Source: Meconema thalassinum (Eukaryota > Arthropoda > Insecta > Orthoptera > Tettigoniidae). From it: 64,000 nucleotides of DNA. The stretch spans positions 147,921,099-147,985,098 of the forward strand of contig OX336389.2 of NCBI GenBank assembly GCA_946902985.2. The letters run 5' to 3'. Numbering within the stretch: the stretch's first letter is position 1; each line of letters starts with the position of its first letter. The position numbers and the translations under genes are program-made. Positions 1 to 12,368 of this stretch are shown piece by piece. Under the pieces are notes generated by a model that was not told the DNA's origin, did not search any database, and worked only from the letters and a program-made list of their open reading frames with translations.

Positions 1-1105
1 TAAACTCCCTTTTCTGAAAGGAGATCTGGAGACCTGCTTTTCCTGCTTTGGTTTTCAGTTAGCTTTTTGTTTTTGTAGCAGTTTATTGGGAATCAGAGAA
101 GATCTCAAGATCATCTGCAAAAGCTAAGCAGTCAATTGTGAGATGCATTCTCTTGCAGCCTATTCTAAGTCCATTCCCGTCCATTTCATTAAATATATCT
201 TTGTGCCATTCTCGGATGACGTTCTCTAGTGCGCAGTTGAAGAGTAGAGGCGATAGTCCATCTCCTCGCCTAACACCTGTCTTGATTTCGAAGGCGTCTG
301 AAATCTCTCCCCTAAATTTCACTCAGGAGGTAGTTTTGGTCAAGGTCTGTTGAATGATTGTCCTCGTTTTGTTATCTAAGCCCATTTCCTTTAGAATTTG
401 GAGGAGTGTATGTCGATCATTAGAATCGTAGGCCTTCTTGAAGTCACCGAAGGTCACTACAAAATTCCTGTTCCAAATCTTCTGATATGGAAGAGTAGAT
501 TTAAGGTTATTGATCTGCTAGGCACATGAGCGTCCTATTACTAAAGCCTCCTTGATATTATCCCAGTTGTGAATCAAATTGTTTTTCTGCTTGTGTTTGA
601 AAGGCTTTTAAGAGAACTTTGTATTTTTTCGAGCGGAGCGGGATGCCTCGGCAATTGTTTACAACAGCTTTATCACCTTTCTTGTGAAGGAGATAAATTA
701 CGGCTGATGTCCAGTCACTTTGGAGTTTCTCGGTTTCCCAGATCTCTTAAATGATCTGTGTTAGTTTGTCAATCGCCTCATCATCTGTGGATTTCCAGAG
801 TTCGGAAATTATAGTGTGTTTGCCAGGTGCTTTGTTGTTCTTTAGAGACTGGATTATCTGATTGATTTTATCTGTTGCGGGTGGAGAGGAGTCTGGTTTG
901 GAGTGGGTGGTGTCTTCAATTTTGAATTGTAAATTTGGTTCCACACAGTTAAGAAGAGAGTCAAACTACTTTGCAACGATCTGACAGTTGTCCTTACCGC
1001 TGTAGGAGAGTTTACCATTGTCATCTCTGAAGTGTAGACTTGGAGAGCAGTATTTAGTGAGGTTACGTTTGAAGGTTTTATAGAAATCATTTATTATTTA
1101 ATAAA
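1..1105 (-). pseudogene. LINE reverse transcriptase fragment (minus strand)
   Basis: Broken reverse transcriptase of a non-LTR retrotransposon, read right to left. The frame at 944-747 includes the finger-region motif NNKAPGKHTIISELW. After several frame changes, the frame at 322-83 carries GVRRGDGLSPLLFNCALE followed by LAFADDLEIFSDSQ, i.e. the RT catalytic FADD box. Stops and shifts between these blocks show that it is dead. The fragment continues past the left window edge. The RT wording resembles RTE/CR1-type insect LINEs, but the clade is an inference. No endonuclease domain is visible. Its right end abuts another LINE fragment in the opposite orientation near 1,105-1,140. Confidence 0.85.
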
Positions 1106-1134
1106 TCTGAGGTAATATCGCTCTAAGCAGTCAC

Positions 1135-2570
1135 TTAAAAGATATTTTCCAAGATATTAGAACAGCATGAAACGAGACAATCAGACAATCAGGAGAATAC
1201 CAAGCTGGTTTCAGATCATCAAGGTCTTGTACTGAAAAAATAAAAAAAAACTTAAGACCATCCTCCAATACAGCAAGAAATGAGCCAAAAAGTGGGTAGT
1301 CAACTTTGTTGACTTCCAAAATGCATATGACTCTGTGGATAGAACAATTCTCTTCAGAATCCTAGGAGAAATGGGACATAACAACAAAATCATAAGGTTG
1401 GTACAAGCCAACCTTTGCAATACTACTTCCTGAGTAATGTTTCGAGGGCAGCTCTCGGAGACTTTCCCATTCAAAACAGGGGTGAGGCAAGGAGATGGTA
1501 TATCTTGCATATTATTTAACTGTGTTCTGGAAAACATTGACAGGGAATGGACCAGACACCTACCAGTCGACACCGGATTAAGGATGGGTACCAAAGATGA
1601 TAACCTAAGGATCCCTTGCCTAGCCTTCTCTGACGACATGACCTTGCTGGCAAACGTCATGCAAGAGGCCGCCACACCACTCCAAACACTGTACTTAATT
1701 GCGGCGAAAACGGGTCTGTTGATCAACATTGGAAAGACAGAGTTTATTGCCAATATTCAAGACGCCCCTAAAACATGAAAGTCAGTGACACTAACCGTAT
1801 CAAGAGAGTGAAAGCAGTAAGTTACCTTGGAGAATGGATCTCAAAAGATCACAGTGAAATACTGGCCCTGCAACAAAGGTGATCAAACTAAACAGGACAT
1901 ACTAAGCTTGCAGAAAACTATACGCCTCGTAACATCTGTCGATGAATGTCAAACTAAGACACTCTAATGCAGAAGTCAGGCCATAAATCCTCTACGCAGC
2001 TGAGTGCATGTTTCTAACTAAGGGCCTTCGAGGTACAGGAAAGGAAATTCTTGCGGAAAATAATGGCACGAAGGATATTTTCAGACGGAAGACGATGGTT
2101 CAAACCGAGTTTAGTACTCTACAATCACCAGGAAAACCTCACCGATGCCATCAGTAGGAGACGCCTGGCTTTCTACAGCCACCTGTGCAGAATGGACCAC
2201 CACAGACTTATAAGATCTTTAAGGTAGCCAAGAAGGGTAAAGCCACTGGATCCTTGTGGATCAATAAAATTGAGAAGGATCTTGCAGAACTTCATATATA
2301 GCAAGACACAATAAATGAAAGGAGTCGCTACCGTCAGTCAGTTGAAGCTAGCCTTTCCTCACATCCATTATAGAAGTTCACCACAACGCGTCTAAAAAAT
2401 GCTCCGAGGAACGTAAGATAGAGCTCAGCAAGAACATGAAAGATTACTGGTCCAAAAGAAAGGCTCAGAATTCAGCAAAAAAGCAGCCGCAAAACAATCC
2501 ACCAAAAACACCAGAGAGCAGACAACAGATAAAGCACAAGCACCGTGTTTCATAGGTGGCCCAAACGACC
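1135..2570 (+). pseudogene. LINE reverse transcriptase fragment (plus strand)
   Basis: Second non-LTR RT relic, same general family as the fragment on its left but opposite orientation. Translation starts inside the palm with a QAGFR-type motif near 1,200, then an FQNAYDS-like palm strand near 1,310. An open stretch at 1437-1778 carries GVRQGDGISCILFNCVLE and CLAFSDDMTLLAN; the catalytic box is FSDD rather than FADD. Shifted frames continue to about 2,560 with LINE C-terminal wording (RRRLAFYSHLCRMD near 2,160). Internal stops make it a pseudogene. The 3' end runs into an AT dinucleotide array, a common LINE tail. No complete ORF remains. Confidence 0.83.
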
Positions 2571-2572
2571 GA

Positions 2573-2591
2573 ATATATATATATATATATT
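2573..2591. repeat. AT dinucleotide microsatellite
   Basis: Uninterrupted AT dinucleotides directly after the LINE coding remnant. This is probably the element's 3' tail. Confidence 0.8.
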
Positions 2592-2689
2592 TATTGTTGA
2601 ATTTGTATTTATTATAAATTCTTATTTATTGATTTTTACTATTTATAATTAATTTCATATTCATTATCTATTATAATTATTATAATTAT

Positions 2690-2905
2690 TATTATCCAAC
2701 GTATAGGTTCACATTATAATAACACCTATGCGGTTAGCGGCATGTTTAGCTCACTCAAGGTCACGCCGTCGTTTCAACAAGAATATACCTGTCGAAAGTT
2801 AACACGCCAAGCTGTTGCAGGTGGCGGGTTTCACGTTACCGTTTCAATCAAGACCAAACCTGTTGCGTGACGTCAGAGGGTTGTGTTCATCCATATAACG
2901 TGGAC
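2690..2905 (-). repeat. Short dispersed non-coding repeat, copy 1
   Basis: About 215 bp that reappears inverted at 35,205-35,432. Shared blocks include a GCGGCATG core, CACGCCGTCGTTT and TTTCACGTTACCGTTTCAA. Both copies are bordered by ATT-rich tracts and share a TATTATCCAA edge. No coding potential, no A/B boxes and no clear terminal inverted repeat are seen, so the class (MITE, SINE body or other) is open. Confidence 0.65.
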
Positions 2906-3060
2906 TGATAAAATATTTATTTATTATTATTATTAAATTTTATTTATTTATTTATTAGGTATTAAATATTTATTTAATTATTTAATATTATTCATTGATA
3001 TGGATTTTTTATTTTTGTTTCATTTTTTTTATTATTATTGTTTGATTTTAGTATTAGTAC

Positions 3061-6000
3061 TGTACCGTATATTTTCATAAGGTTTTGTCCAGATACTGTA
3101 GTGGAGACGGCGAGAGACGCGGAGCAGTTGAGCTCGAGAGCCAGGCCATGCTCTGCCACGCCGTGATTTTGAGAAGTGTCATTCGGGTTGAGATCGGAAG
3201 TTACGAGCATTTCCGAGGGGATTGTCGTGCAGCTAGCCCGATCAATAAACCTATATGTGACGTCATGTCATATATCGATCAAGGCTACAGGATTGTTTTC
3301 ACTGTTTTGAAGCGAATCAGAGTTATTGAAGATCTTTCAAAGAATGTAGAACGCAGATTACCATAGCAGAGAGCTATTTTATATGAGGAATATATTATAA
3401 CAAACGACATGAAGGAATAACATCTATCATGATTACTCCGTGCGAGTTATTGACACATCGAGATATCGATGAAAGAAAGGAGTAGTGGGGGGTTGCTTGC
3501 TGTGGCGTTTGGCAGCCAGCAAAGCGACCTTACTTGTATTCTGATTGTCAAATGTGCAGTTACGCAACTTAGCCGGCGAGCTAGATCACAGGTACCAAGC
3601 AGGCCGTGATTACTCCGTGTGGTGAAGGCTTGCGCTTATACTCGGGGAAGCCGAACACTCTTTTCAAAGTGCATTATCTACGTGTAAAATATTTTGTGTC
3701 TCGACAATCGGCCGCGTACCGTGTACAAATACATATTGAAGCTACTATTATATAATGGATCTGAGATACTTTCAGTACTGTTTTAAATGCATACTGCCAT
3801 CTTGGTAAAGAAGAATTGTTTCGAAACGGGGCGCGGACTGACTTCATGTCTTTGTCCAGTGGCGTCCATATCAAGGCAGCCATTTCGAAACCCAGTGAGG
3901 TCTCCATCACAAGTAACAGCAACGTGTATGATTGCGCTGATACATGATAACAGCAGGAGTTGTTAAGCTGTATATTATTCAGACATTAAAACGCATATTC
4001 TCGTCTGAGATGTCAGCGGGGAGGTTTAACGTGTTAGTTATGACTTCCAGCCTGGCAGGCTAAATAATATGGGGTAGCTACATGTGATAAGCCTAAGCGA
4101 AATGATTGCCATCCACAACTGTATTTTCCTTAATGGAAAGGAGTCTGTTTTATCGACACTCCAGTGGTTGCTTGCTGATGTCTTCATAAGCTACGACATG
4201 CGGGACAGTGCAATTCCTCGGGCGGAATATAACTTTTCTGGTGCGAATGATGAAGGCTCGGACGGTCGCTCGACAATTGATCGTGTGCGCCGCGTACCCG
4301 GATTCGATCCCCAGCTCCAAAGAAGAAGAAGAGTGTATTATCAGGTGATACCGTGGAAGTTCATCAGATCTTTATATACTTTTTATGACGCTTCAAGATG
4401 CAACAAAAGGTACTGGACCAGCAAACTCTTTACCGTAGCTTAGATGAGGCATTTGTTAGCAACTGCAATTGTCATTTTTTTTGTAGACTAAATGGACATG
4501 CACGAGGTTAGGTTCGACGTTCCTGTCGAAACTGATTTGTTGTATTCCAGGGATTTTGTATTCGCTTAACGAATTCATCCCTTGTGTGTTAATAGTTTTG
4601 AAATTTAATCAGTAGAACCAGTAGTCTCCTTTATTTAGTAGTGTGTATTTTTTATTTGCCGTGAAGAGGAATCAGGGGAAGATCTCCAGATTTTTGTATA
4701 AGTATAGTATTAATCGCGTTTGCTTCATCGTGTTTGGAACACTGCTTTCTTTGTGGCCAATACATATTTTTCATGTTCTACTGTTCTGTTAGGAACATCG
4801 TTTTCTCGCAGCGATTTGAATCTTGGAAAGTTTATCTTGATCGTCGATGCATTTATAGTTTTAATCCATTGTTGGATTATTTTCAGGGAAAGCACTTTTG
4901 TGAGTACAGATTTATTAGTGGTTTAACTTAATGATTGTCATTGGATTAACCTGAGGAGTTAACTTGCTTTCATGGTGTAAGTTTTATCCACTGATACTTC
5001 AAAGCCCACCGAAGTTGGATGCTATCCTGATTGAGGGAAAGATCAGTTCCACCTTCTATTAGGCATTGATTTGAGAATTACTTAACTTTGGATGTCATTT
5101 TGAGACATTTATCTTCCATGATATTAATGTAAATAATTGCATTTAATGCAATTGTGCGAATGAGATATAGGACAGCAGTGTTGAACACCATTCATAGCTT
5201 GATTAAATTATTCCAGGAAAGCTTGACTTTGAGTCAAGAGAATCAAACAGTATTATTGATATACATTATCGTGAGGCAAGATGGGTTATTTTGCTAGTGA
5301 AATGTTTTAGTTTCACGACTTTGAACAACTTGCTTGAGGTTAGTGTGTGGGTTAAGCATGTTTTGTAGGTCTTGCATTTGTATTGAGATTTATAGTAGTA
5401 ACCTTGTTGTTTTGTGATTTGAATGCACATCTGGGATGATGCATATTTTTGAGATTTTAGGCTTGTTGAAGCAGTAGGCCAGTTTTAGATTGAGCCGGTA
5501 AGCGCTTTTAAGCCGGTAAGTGCCAATCTGTTTGTGACTTCGAGTAGTCAACACCCGTGTTTGGTGTTATGTTAATATAGATGAGTTTTTCTGGTATTTT
5601 CATGTCTGTTTGAGACATTGGCATCGTCATTCTGCTAGATCGAACCTACATGCTTTTCTCCACCTAATCAAGAGTAATGTTTGGATAATCTGTCTGTGTG
5701 ACTTAAGGCATTTCCACAGCGAAAAATAATTAAAACCTCTACAACTTGATAGAATTTTACTTGATAATTGAAACATGAACATAGTCTATAAATATACTAC
5801 TTAGCTTAATCGCTTGGTAAAAATTATAACGCGATGTATTGAGTATTTCTTTCAATTACTTATAACGATGTGGATTCTATGATCCAGATCAGCTGTTTAG
5901 GCTGAATTATTTGAGTGTCCGAAGACACACTTCTGTATATATTCTTATAAAAGTCATTGTATATAATCTTGATATTGCTACACCTTTGGAACATCGTTTA

Positions 6001-6629
6001 AGACGATACACGTGTAATTCTTTTCTATGATAATTCTTTTTTATTCATCGTCTGATATATCGTTCAGTCTTCTTAATATCTTTAGGAGATTCACTTATAA
6101 TATCCTTGTATAATGTTAGATATTATGTCTAGAATCACCCCAGCGGTTAGGTGATGATTTTAATCCATTTTGGATTTATTTAGGGTTTGCTTAATACAGT
6201 TTTTGATAGCTGTGGTATATTGATTTTTTTTGACGACAGGGTATTTAATTTCTTTTCTTGTCTGTTACCTTGTTCTTTTGGAATAAATTTGTTTTTCCCA
6301 ATTTTAAATTATGGCGTGATATTTTAACGAAGAGATTGGAGGTCGTTTTAAGATGGCCATCGCTTGAATTTTTTTTCAGGGTTTTCCACCCTTGAGATAG
6401 TTCTTTTTAGAGTAGTTTTTTCGTGTTCTCGAGCTAGTTTCTTTGTGATAAATTTTCTTCATTGAAGCAATGGTCATGCTTAAGACAGCCTGTTAGGATG
6501 ACTAGTTCCCCATCCACTCCTCTACTTGGTGGTAGGACCTGGGAGGGTTTTTCGTCGGGCATTTCCAGGTTCTACGATCCAGTGACCATCGAGGGATTTC
6601 ACCAGGTATTGGTAAGTGTTTCGGGTACA
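3061..6629 (+). repeat. Putative long 5' LTR of a Gag-bearing retroelement
   Basis: Inferred LTR of about 3.57 kb. The right border is supported by TTTCGGGTACA followed, after 8 nt, by a primer-binding-like TGG. The complete element at 22.6-33.8 kb has the same layout (ACGGGGACA, 7 nt, TGG). The left border is placed at TGTACCGT, the approximate inverse of the right end, and is preceded by GTAC, the same four bases as the target duplication of the complete element. A polyadenylation-type AATAAA lies near 6,280 and a GTAAGT donor-like site near 6,611. No protein is recognised inside; small ORFs such as 4084-4443 are unsupported. The 3' LTR is not in the window, so the length is provisional. 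Confidence 0.5.
4255..4330 (+). repeat. tRNA-like B-box fragment
   Basis: GGATTCGATCC near 4,300 fits an RNA polymerase III B box and is followed by an A/G-rich AAGAAGAAGAAG tract. No good A box is visible at the right distance. It is most likely a SINE scrap inside the surrounding non-coding DNA. Confidence 0.35.
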
Positions 6630-6637
6630 TATTTATG

Positions 6638-6656
6638 TGGAGGCCAACGTTATGGG
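6638..6656 (+). other. Primer-binding-site candidate
   Basis: TGGAGGCCAACGTTATGGGC, 8 nt after the proposed LTR end. It resembles the Lys-tRNA type primer site TGGCGCCCAACGTGGGGC with changes. The following text (GGGCTCGAATAAACCTGGATT) parallels the region after the left LTR of the complete element at 26.57 kb, which supports homology of the two leaders. Confidence 0.5.
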
Positions 6657-7394
6657 CTCGAATAAACCTGGATTCCCAGATTTATAGTCACAGTTGTAGG
6701 CCTAAAATAAAATTGGAACACCAAAGAATGGAGACCAATCTTATTATCATGCTATACAGAGCGCGAATTGGGACATCGTGGTCCGTTATGGTAGTGATGA
6801 AGGCAAATAGATAGCGGTGAATCAATATTTTGGCACAAATTATTGAAATTCCTGTGGAATAAGAGCAATTACGATGTTACTCGAACTACTTGATTTTGGT
6901 AGTATTGCAACCATTATCAGATTCTTGATTTAAATATACTGAAGTGGTGCCACACCTGTTATTTTTGTGATAAACGACTAGAACCTGTTCAATACGAGTT
7001 ATTCACAGTATTCTCCTTTGACACGTTCAGTCGAGTTAGACGCTTATTGTAACACACGTGTGAGTTGCACATAGGTGATCTGTCCTATTTTACTCCGGCT
7101 GATGATTTTTGCTGACATCATCTTTAAGTTAGGATGCTTCGTGTAAGTTTAATTTAGTTTTAAGGTAGAATCAAGGACCATCTCTGATTTAAAATACGAC
7201 GCATATTGGGGTTTAGGCAATCTCAGAAAGATACTGGACGATATGAATTTAATTTAAGTTTAAATATAAGTTAATGCAAGGCAATAAAAATACGCACTTT
7301 TATGGCAATTTGTGGTTGTGTGCAAATGTTCTCGCTATGCTTTCACATGTAGTGTTCCCATGTTTTCTAGTGACAAGTGCATTTGTGTTGAATT
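6657..7394 (+). other. Leader between primer site and Gag
   Basis: About 740 bp of AT-rich untranslated leader. Its length matches the leader of the complete element (26,570-27,303). No gene is seen. Confidence 0.5.
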
Positions 7395-9190
7395 TTGGCT
7401 GATAAACAGGCAGTCACTGTTGCAGACTTTAAAAAAAGTTTTGAGATGATAGAAGGCAAGCTACAGCATCTCAATAAAGACATTGAGAATATCAAATCTC
7501 AAACCAAGACTACATTTGAAAATATATATGAAAATGCTACACATAATAATGAAATTCTCAAGGATTCAGTAATTGAAGGCATCCGGGGTGAATTAGATAA
7601 CTTAAGGTCATCCATGAGAGAAATTAAAGACAGTTCAAAAAAATTCAGGCTAATGTTTGTCATGTTAGGTCGAATCAACAATCCATGGAAACAAGTATTA
7701 AAACTGACATCAGTAATGTTAAAACTAGTCTTCAAACTGACATCAGCAATGTTAAAACTGAAATTAGCAATGTTACAACTAATCTTCAAACTGAAATTAG
7801 CGATGTTAAAACTAGTATTCAAACTGACATCAGCAATGTTAAAACTGAAATTAGCGATGTTAAAGCTAGTATTCAAACCGATATTGGCAATGTTAAAGTA
7901 GAAGTTTGGAATGCCCAGGCAAATCTTAACAAAGAAATCACTAATGTCAAAACTAATCTCGATCAAGTACAGAAAAGTCAAAAAGAGATTGAAGAAACTG
8001 TTAAAGATGTTAGCACTAATGTTAGAATGATACAAGCACAGGTTAACGATCTGAAAACAGATATGGGTTTAGTAGAAACCACACAAAAGGAAATAGAATC
8101 TCAGGTTAAGAACATTCAAAATGACGTCAATCAGATTGAGTCGAAACAAACCAAGATCCAATCCCAAGTAAATAAGATCGAGTCAAGTCAAGCCTACACT
8201 GAAATAAAACTTAATGAAATGGAACAGTCAAATATCAATTTCCGTAGTGAAATCAAATGGGATTTCGAAAGGGGTAAAAAGGAAAGTAAGGACCTTATTG
8301 ATGCACTACAGTCGCAATTTACTCACGACACCAGTCAAACGCAAAAGAGTTTGGAGCATTTGAAAGGTGAAATTAGCACGTTGCAGATTCAAGTGACTGA
8401 TCATACTAAATTAATTAAGGCAGACTTTGACATCGACCTCAGAGCTATTATTAATAAAAATCTTGCTCTTTTAAAACAAGAACTGAATAAGGTCAATGAG
8501 GATAGTTTTCAAAATGCTAAATCTAGTATAGAAAATAGTCTTGCCACTAATCTTTCCAATGCCACTAGGGAAATCATTGATGTAAGGACTGATTTAAACA
8601 AAAGAGTGGATTCTGTTCAAGAAGAGCAGATAGATAATTTTACAGGGTTAGAAACTCTAATTAAAGCCGTAGAACTAAGATTGATCAGGGACAGATTGAT
8701 TTAAACGAGATAAGGGAAAAGAAAACTTCCGAGATCAATGAGCTAAGGAAAGGCCTCGAAAGCATTAACTTGGGAGGTAGTATCAACTTGGATACTCTTA
8801 AAGAACAATTGCGATTGCCAATAAATAGTGATTTTAGAGTCGTTGTAGATGAGCCAGTTAACCCAGTACAGGAACAAAAAGGAATTGACATTCAGGAATC
8901 GTTTAAGGCTCCAACCTATGTTCAGTTTAGTCCGATGGAACGGTCGAATAGGGCTATACCTCGCACATCAGAACTCCAAACCCAAGCGGAAGAAGTTACT
9001 TCTTCAACTCCCAATGTAGGTGCAACTGGTTATGTCACAAGAACGTCAGATCGGGCATCTAGCATAACCATCATTAGGAACTTTGAAGATAAACCACGAA
9101 AATTTAACAATCTAGATGGAACCACTCATTTAGAGTTTATTAGAGGAATCCAAGATTATTTTGTGGAATCACATGTTTGTGAAGAAGAAT
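7395..9190 (+). pseudogene. Coiled-coil Gag, frameshifted and truncated
   Basis: Relative of the intact Gag at 27,304-29,745. Both start MAD and share a long coiled coil and then the capsid start (TIIRNFEDKPRKFNN here, TVIRNFEDKPQKFSN there). It needs three reading frames: 7395 to about 7640, then 7685-8704, then 8770-9192. This implies one lesion at or near an A-rich run around 7,635-7,690 and another near 8,680. The coiled coil carries 11-residue units of the form TDISNVKTSLQ. The match to the intact Gag stops about 35 residues into the capsid domain, where a Polinton capsid gene begins on the other strand. The start at 7395 is chosen because it corresponds to the intact copy. As a Gag it would form the particle shell, but this copy cannot. 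Confidence 0.85.
7690..7890 (+). repeat. 33-bp tandem repeat encoding hendecads
   Basis: About six units of 33 bp. Recurring words are ACTGACATCAGCAATGTTAA and AAACTGAAATTAGCAATGTT. Each encodes an 11-residue coiled-coil unit (DISNVKTSIQT type). Amplification of this unit probably lengthened the stalk. Confidence 0.8.
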
Positions 9191-10295
9191 AAGACAATAA
9201 GCCGGGATGTTTGGAGGGACATTGTCATGAGTTTCAAAATCTAGTCGGTTGCCAATATTGGATGTTTTAACAGACTCTTCTAAGTAGGAACAGTCAAAGA
9301 CCAAAAAGTGGCACCCTAGTATTAAATTCTTGGGGTGTTAACATTGGGCAATACTCTTTTTGATAATATGACCATCTAAATTAAGAAAACAAGTCGTAGA
9401 GTGTGCAAAACTTATTTTTTTGAAAATTCCAAATCCAGTCCTTCATAGGGAAAAACAACTCCGTTCAAGAAAATTTGTATATTTCTCAATTGTAGGTGAT
9501 CTTTGGTTTGTTGATACTTGCAATTCGTTTGAAAACCCACTATAATGTAGAGAGGTCTCTCTGTATAGCGTGCTGTTTTCACAGACCAACTGTGTGTGTT
9601 GGTTGTTGGCAATAGTGGGTACACATGGAGCGCCCAGCCTCTAAATTCCATGGGTAGAGGCATATCTTCTCCAACAATCTTGAGCAGTTTTTAGCTATCC
9701 GGTACTTTCCATAGAATCCGTTGTAGTTGAATTTTTGAACCTACAGGTGCATCATCGGCTCCCTTGAGTGCATTATTATCGCTCCTGTCTTAGACGAGAT
9801 AAAGCACTCGCCTTGCGTTTACCACAATACGTTGGTGATCTTCGGAAATCCTAAAATTAGTTTAAGAGGTAAAAATCCGGAAAAGGTGCCATCCGTGGGA
9901 ACCATCCAGTCATTGGTCGAGTCAGGGCACCAACCCGCCATGCATTTTTGAACCTTCTTCTGCACTATAAGAGGGGTATAGTATCATGACACCAACATTT
10001 CGAGTGCTATCTACCACATTATCATTAATCACATAGCGCACCTCAAAAACAGAAAGGCAAAACCATGGTTGGCTAACTTGGATGTTGTGGGTGTAGAGCC
10101 ATCCGCTTTTGTGAGCTGACCTTCAATCTGAATGACACTTTCATGCGGTAGGTTGTAAATATCTTGGTTGTTGATAACAAATTGAATTTCGTCATTGTTA
10201 TTTAATCCAGATGTTAAAGCTTGATGCGGATCAATTCTTATCACCCCTTCTTGCTCCTCGATACGGTTCAGCACCTCTACGATAGAATTCATCAT
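9190..10295 (-). pseudogene. Polinton-type major capsid protein, broken
   Basis: Reads right to left. The N-terminal piece (10,295-10,029) has NNNDEIQFVINNQDIYNLP and the follow-on text typical of the first jelly roll of Polinton double-jelly-roll capsid proteins. A frameshift near 10,040 ends that frame, and the matching text continues in another frame to about 9,910. The piece at 9,663-9,412 (PLYIIVGFQTNCKY, then FLNGVVFPYEGLDL) corresponds to the C-terminal third. A further shifted frame continues to about 9,195, where the gene is cut by the junction with the retroelement Gag. Family members are usually around 600 residues; only scattered parts survive here. Assignment is from remembered family patterns, not a search. 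Confidence 0.7.
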
Positions 10296-10429
10296 GTAGG
10301 TTTACGTGGTAACCCAAATGCTGTATAATCTGCTTGTCCTTACGTGTTAACGTGCATTCACGAGGCAAACAACTAACACCATGGCTAGATGGTGTTGTTG
10401 CTTTATTCACAAACTTCATAGTGGCCTTG

Positions 10430-11140
10430 AACCAACTTGTATGTGACTGGTGTACTGGAATCTAGTTGAATCAGTTGTTGATCTCTATTGACCAGTCTTA
10501 AAGTTATATTACAAATATGATCAACAACCACAAAATTAGAAAGGCACCACTGGAGGGTTTTAACGAATAATATGGCCATTGGGCGATGTCACAATTAAAT
10601 CGTAGCGCGAATGAGATGGCTCCAGATTCGTGTACACGTTGCGAATAATATTACACGTCACCGACACGTGATGGTCCTCAATCATTTTCACATCATGGTC
10701 CGATTCAGGTTTTCGGTTGGGATCCAACACTCGTGGTAGAAACGCTAGTAAAGGTCCAATGGAATCAGGTTGTGATTTAATATCAATTTTAAACGAGGAT
10801 AAAAAAAACTGCAACGATGAGTGATGGTATGGCCGACAAGTTCAAACTTGCGTGTTCCATCAAGAAATGACTTTAAACCATATTGCTTTACCAGCACCAC
10901 GTAAATGTGTTCATAAATATCATGTATGGTATATCCTCCAGGGTTGAGGGCTTGCTTCGAATCATCATAGTAGAACTTGCCGTTGACATTTTGACGTATG
11001 TTGTAAATTCTATTGTACGTTTCAAGAGAAACTAACTCCGATACATATGGTCATTCACTCAATTCACTAGGAGGGTAGAAGTCTAGGCTTACTTCAGGTC
11101 CACGTCCAAGCAGTGTAAACGTCTTACTCTCTGCTGGCAT
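10430..11140 (-). pseudogene. Polinton-type minor capsid (penton-like) protein, broken
   Basis: The likely start is the ATG near 11,139 (MPAESKTFTLLGRGPEV). A frame change near 11,050 follows, then text with YNRIYNIRQNVNGKFYYDD, which resembles the N-terminal part of Polinton minor capsid proteins. The open piece at 10,814-10,560 (CNIIRNVYTNLEP) and a shifted frame down to about 10,430 complete a single-jelly-roll-sized gene. It lies directly upstream of the major capsid remnant on the same strand, the usual neighbourhood. Frameshifts make it non-functional. Confidence 0.6.
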
Positions 11141-11518
11141 ACTGCTTACGTTATTTGCTTACACTGTGTCATATATAAGAAAATTAAACCCAAACGCCCA
11201 CACTCTTGGGTGTTGAACATTTGCTAACGTTTCACATTATAGTATATCATTGAGCTGTTTCCAAATACATATTGTATAGTTCCATAGACGGAGGGAGATT
11301 GCCAAAGTACCACACCGTGGAACCCCCTTTGACATAGGCTACATAATGGGTTCCTGGTCCTCGGTGATCATCTAGATTAATAATGGCACATTCCTATTTT
11401 CATGATTGTGAGGGTAATAGGTTACGCATAAACACGTATAGCTGTTGTTAAAATTTATTTTTTTATTTTTTATTTGGTGATACGTTAATACCAAGCCCTT
11501 GTTTACAGAAGGCTGGTT
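11141..11518. other. Inter-gene segment in the Polinton fragment
   Basis: AT-rich, with no convincing ORF on either strand. It sits between the minor-capsid remnant and the small hydrophobic-core ORF. Confidence 0.5.
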
Positions 11519-11851
11519 TTAAATTTGCGTTTCGAGCCCCATAGCAAAGGCTTCCATCGTTTCATTGAGTCGTTGATTTTCTTTCAATTGTTGCTTGCCC
11601 TGTTGTACAGGTTTTATCGTTTTGGCAACAGCGCTCGCACCACATAAAAGTGAACCCAGGGCTGCAAGGCCTGCAAATAAAGCTGGTAAAATTCCAGCTC
11701 CTTTTAGAACAGGAATGACTCGACAATGGTTTGACACTTGCCGTTTACTTATTGGATTGACAAGTCTCTGTGCTGATCGGAATACTTTCTTTATATTCAA
11801 CACTATTTCTTTTAATTCGCAAGGGCTTGTCAACAAGTGCTTTAACCCCAT
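11519..11851 (-). pseudogene. Small pVI-like virion protein remnant
   Basis: 110 codons. The centre holds a glycine/alanine-rich hydrophobic stretch, GAGILPALFAGLAALGSLLC, flanked by basic residues, followed by a polar helical tail rich in K, Q and E. This layout is like the small amphipathic, membrane-active virion proteins of Polintons and adenoviruses (pVI/pX type). The upstream minus-strand frame at 11,954-11,745 overlaps it and probably represents the same gene before a frameshift. The assignment comes from composition and position only. It could instead be an unrelated Polinton accessory protein. Confidence 0.45.
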
Positions 11852-11999
11852 TCTTTTGCGATAACCGGGTCATATTTTTAGTCATTTTCAACACGTATCT
11901 TTGTTTTACAATGACGATCATGAACAACCTTTCACAAGAAAGTTTGAGGAACAACTAATGAGCGGCGATTATTTCATGGCTGTATATTCAAGTTCCACA

Positions 12000-12368
12000 T
12001 AAAGCGGGAAATCGTTTATCGTGTTTCCTGCTTCTTTTTCCTCTTAGGTAGAACCAAATGAAAGGATAGTTTATCACCCACGCTGACTGTACCCAATCAC
12101 TGAGTAGTAACATGGCACTATGTTTTAATCGTATCGAATAATGTCTTACATCTCTTGTATAGTCTATAATAATAATACGTCCATTATACGGTAAACGATA
12201 ACCCGTTGAGCCTGAAGGTAAATCTTCTATGTCTTTTACAAAACGTCAATGAGTCATGGTCAAAATAAATAAATGAGGGTGTGGTTTTATTACGGAGGAT
12301 ACATAGTCTTCCGCAAATTGTTGGGTTGCCACCTGATGCGGTTCAATGGGATCTAAAACGTCGGCTAG
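12000..12368 (-). pseudogene. Unrecognised Polinton reading-frame remnant
   Basis: A minus-strand frame between about 12,260 and 12,030 reads without stops for roughly 75 codons and includes TGYRLPYNGRIIIIDYTRD. It lies just downstream of the fibre-like ORF and may be its continuation or a separate gene. No ATG start is evident and no function is recognised. Confidence 0.35.

Noticed and set aside
7499..8035. 178-codon minus ORF rich in F, N and S
   Set aside because: Shadow of the hendecad repeat of the Gag on the plus strand.
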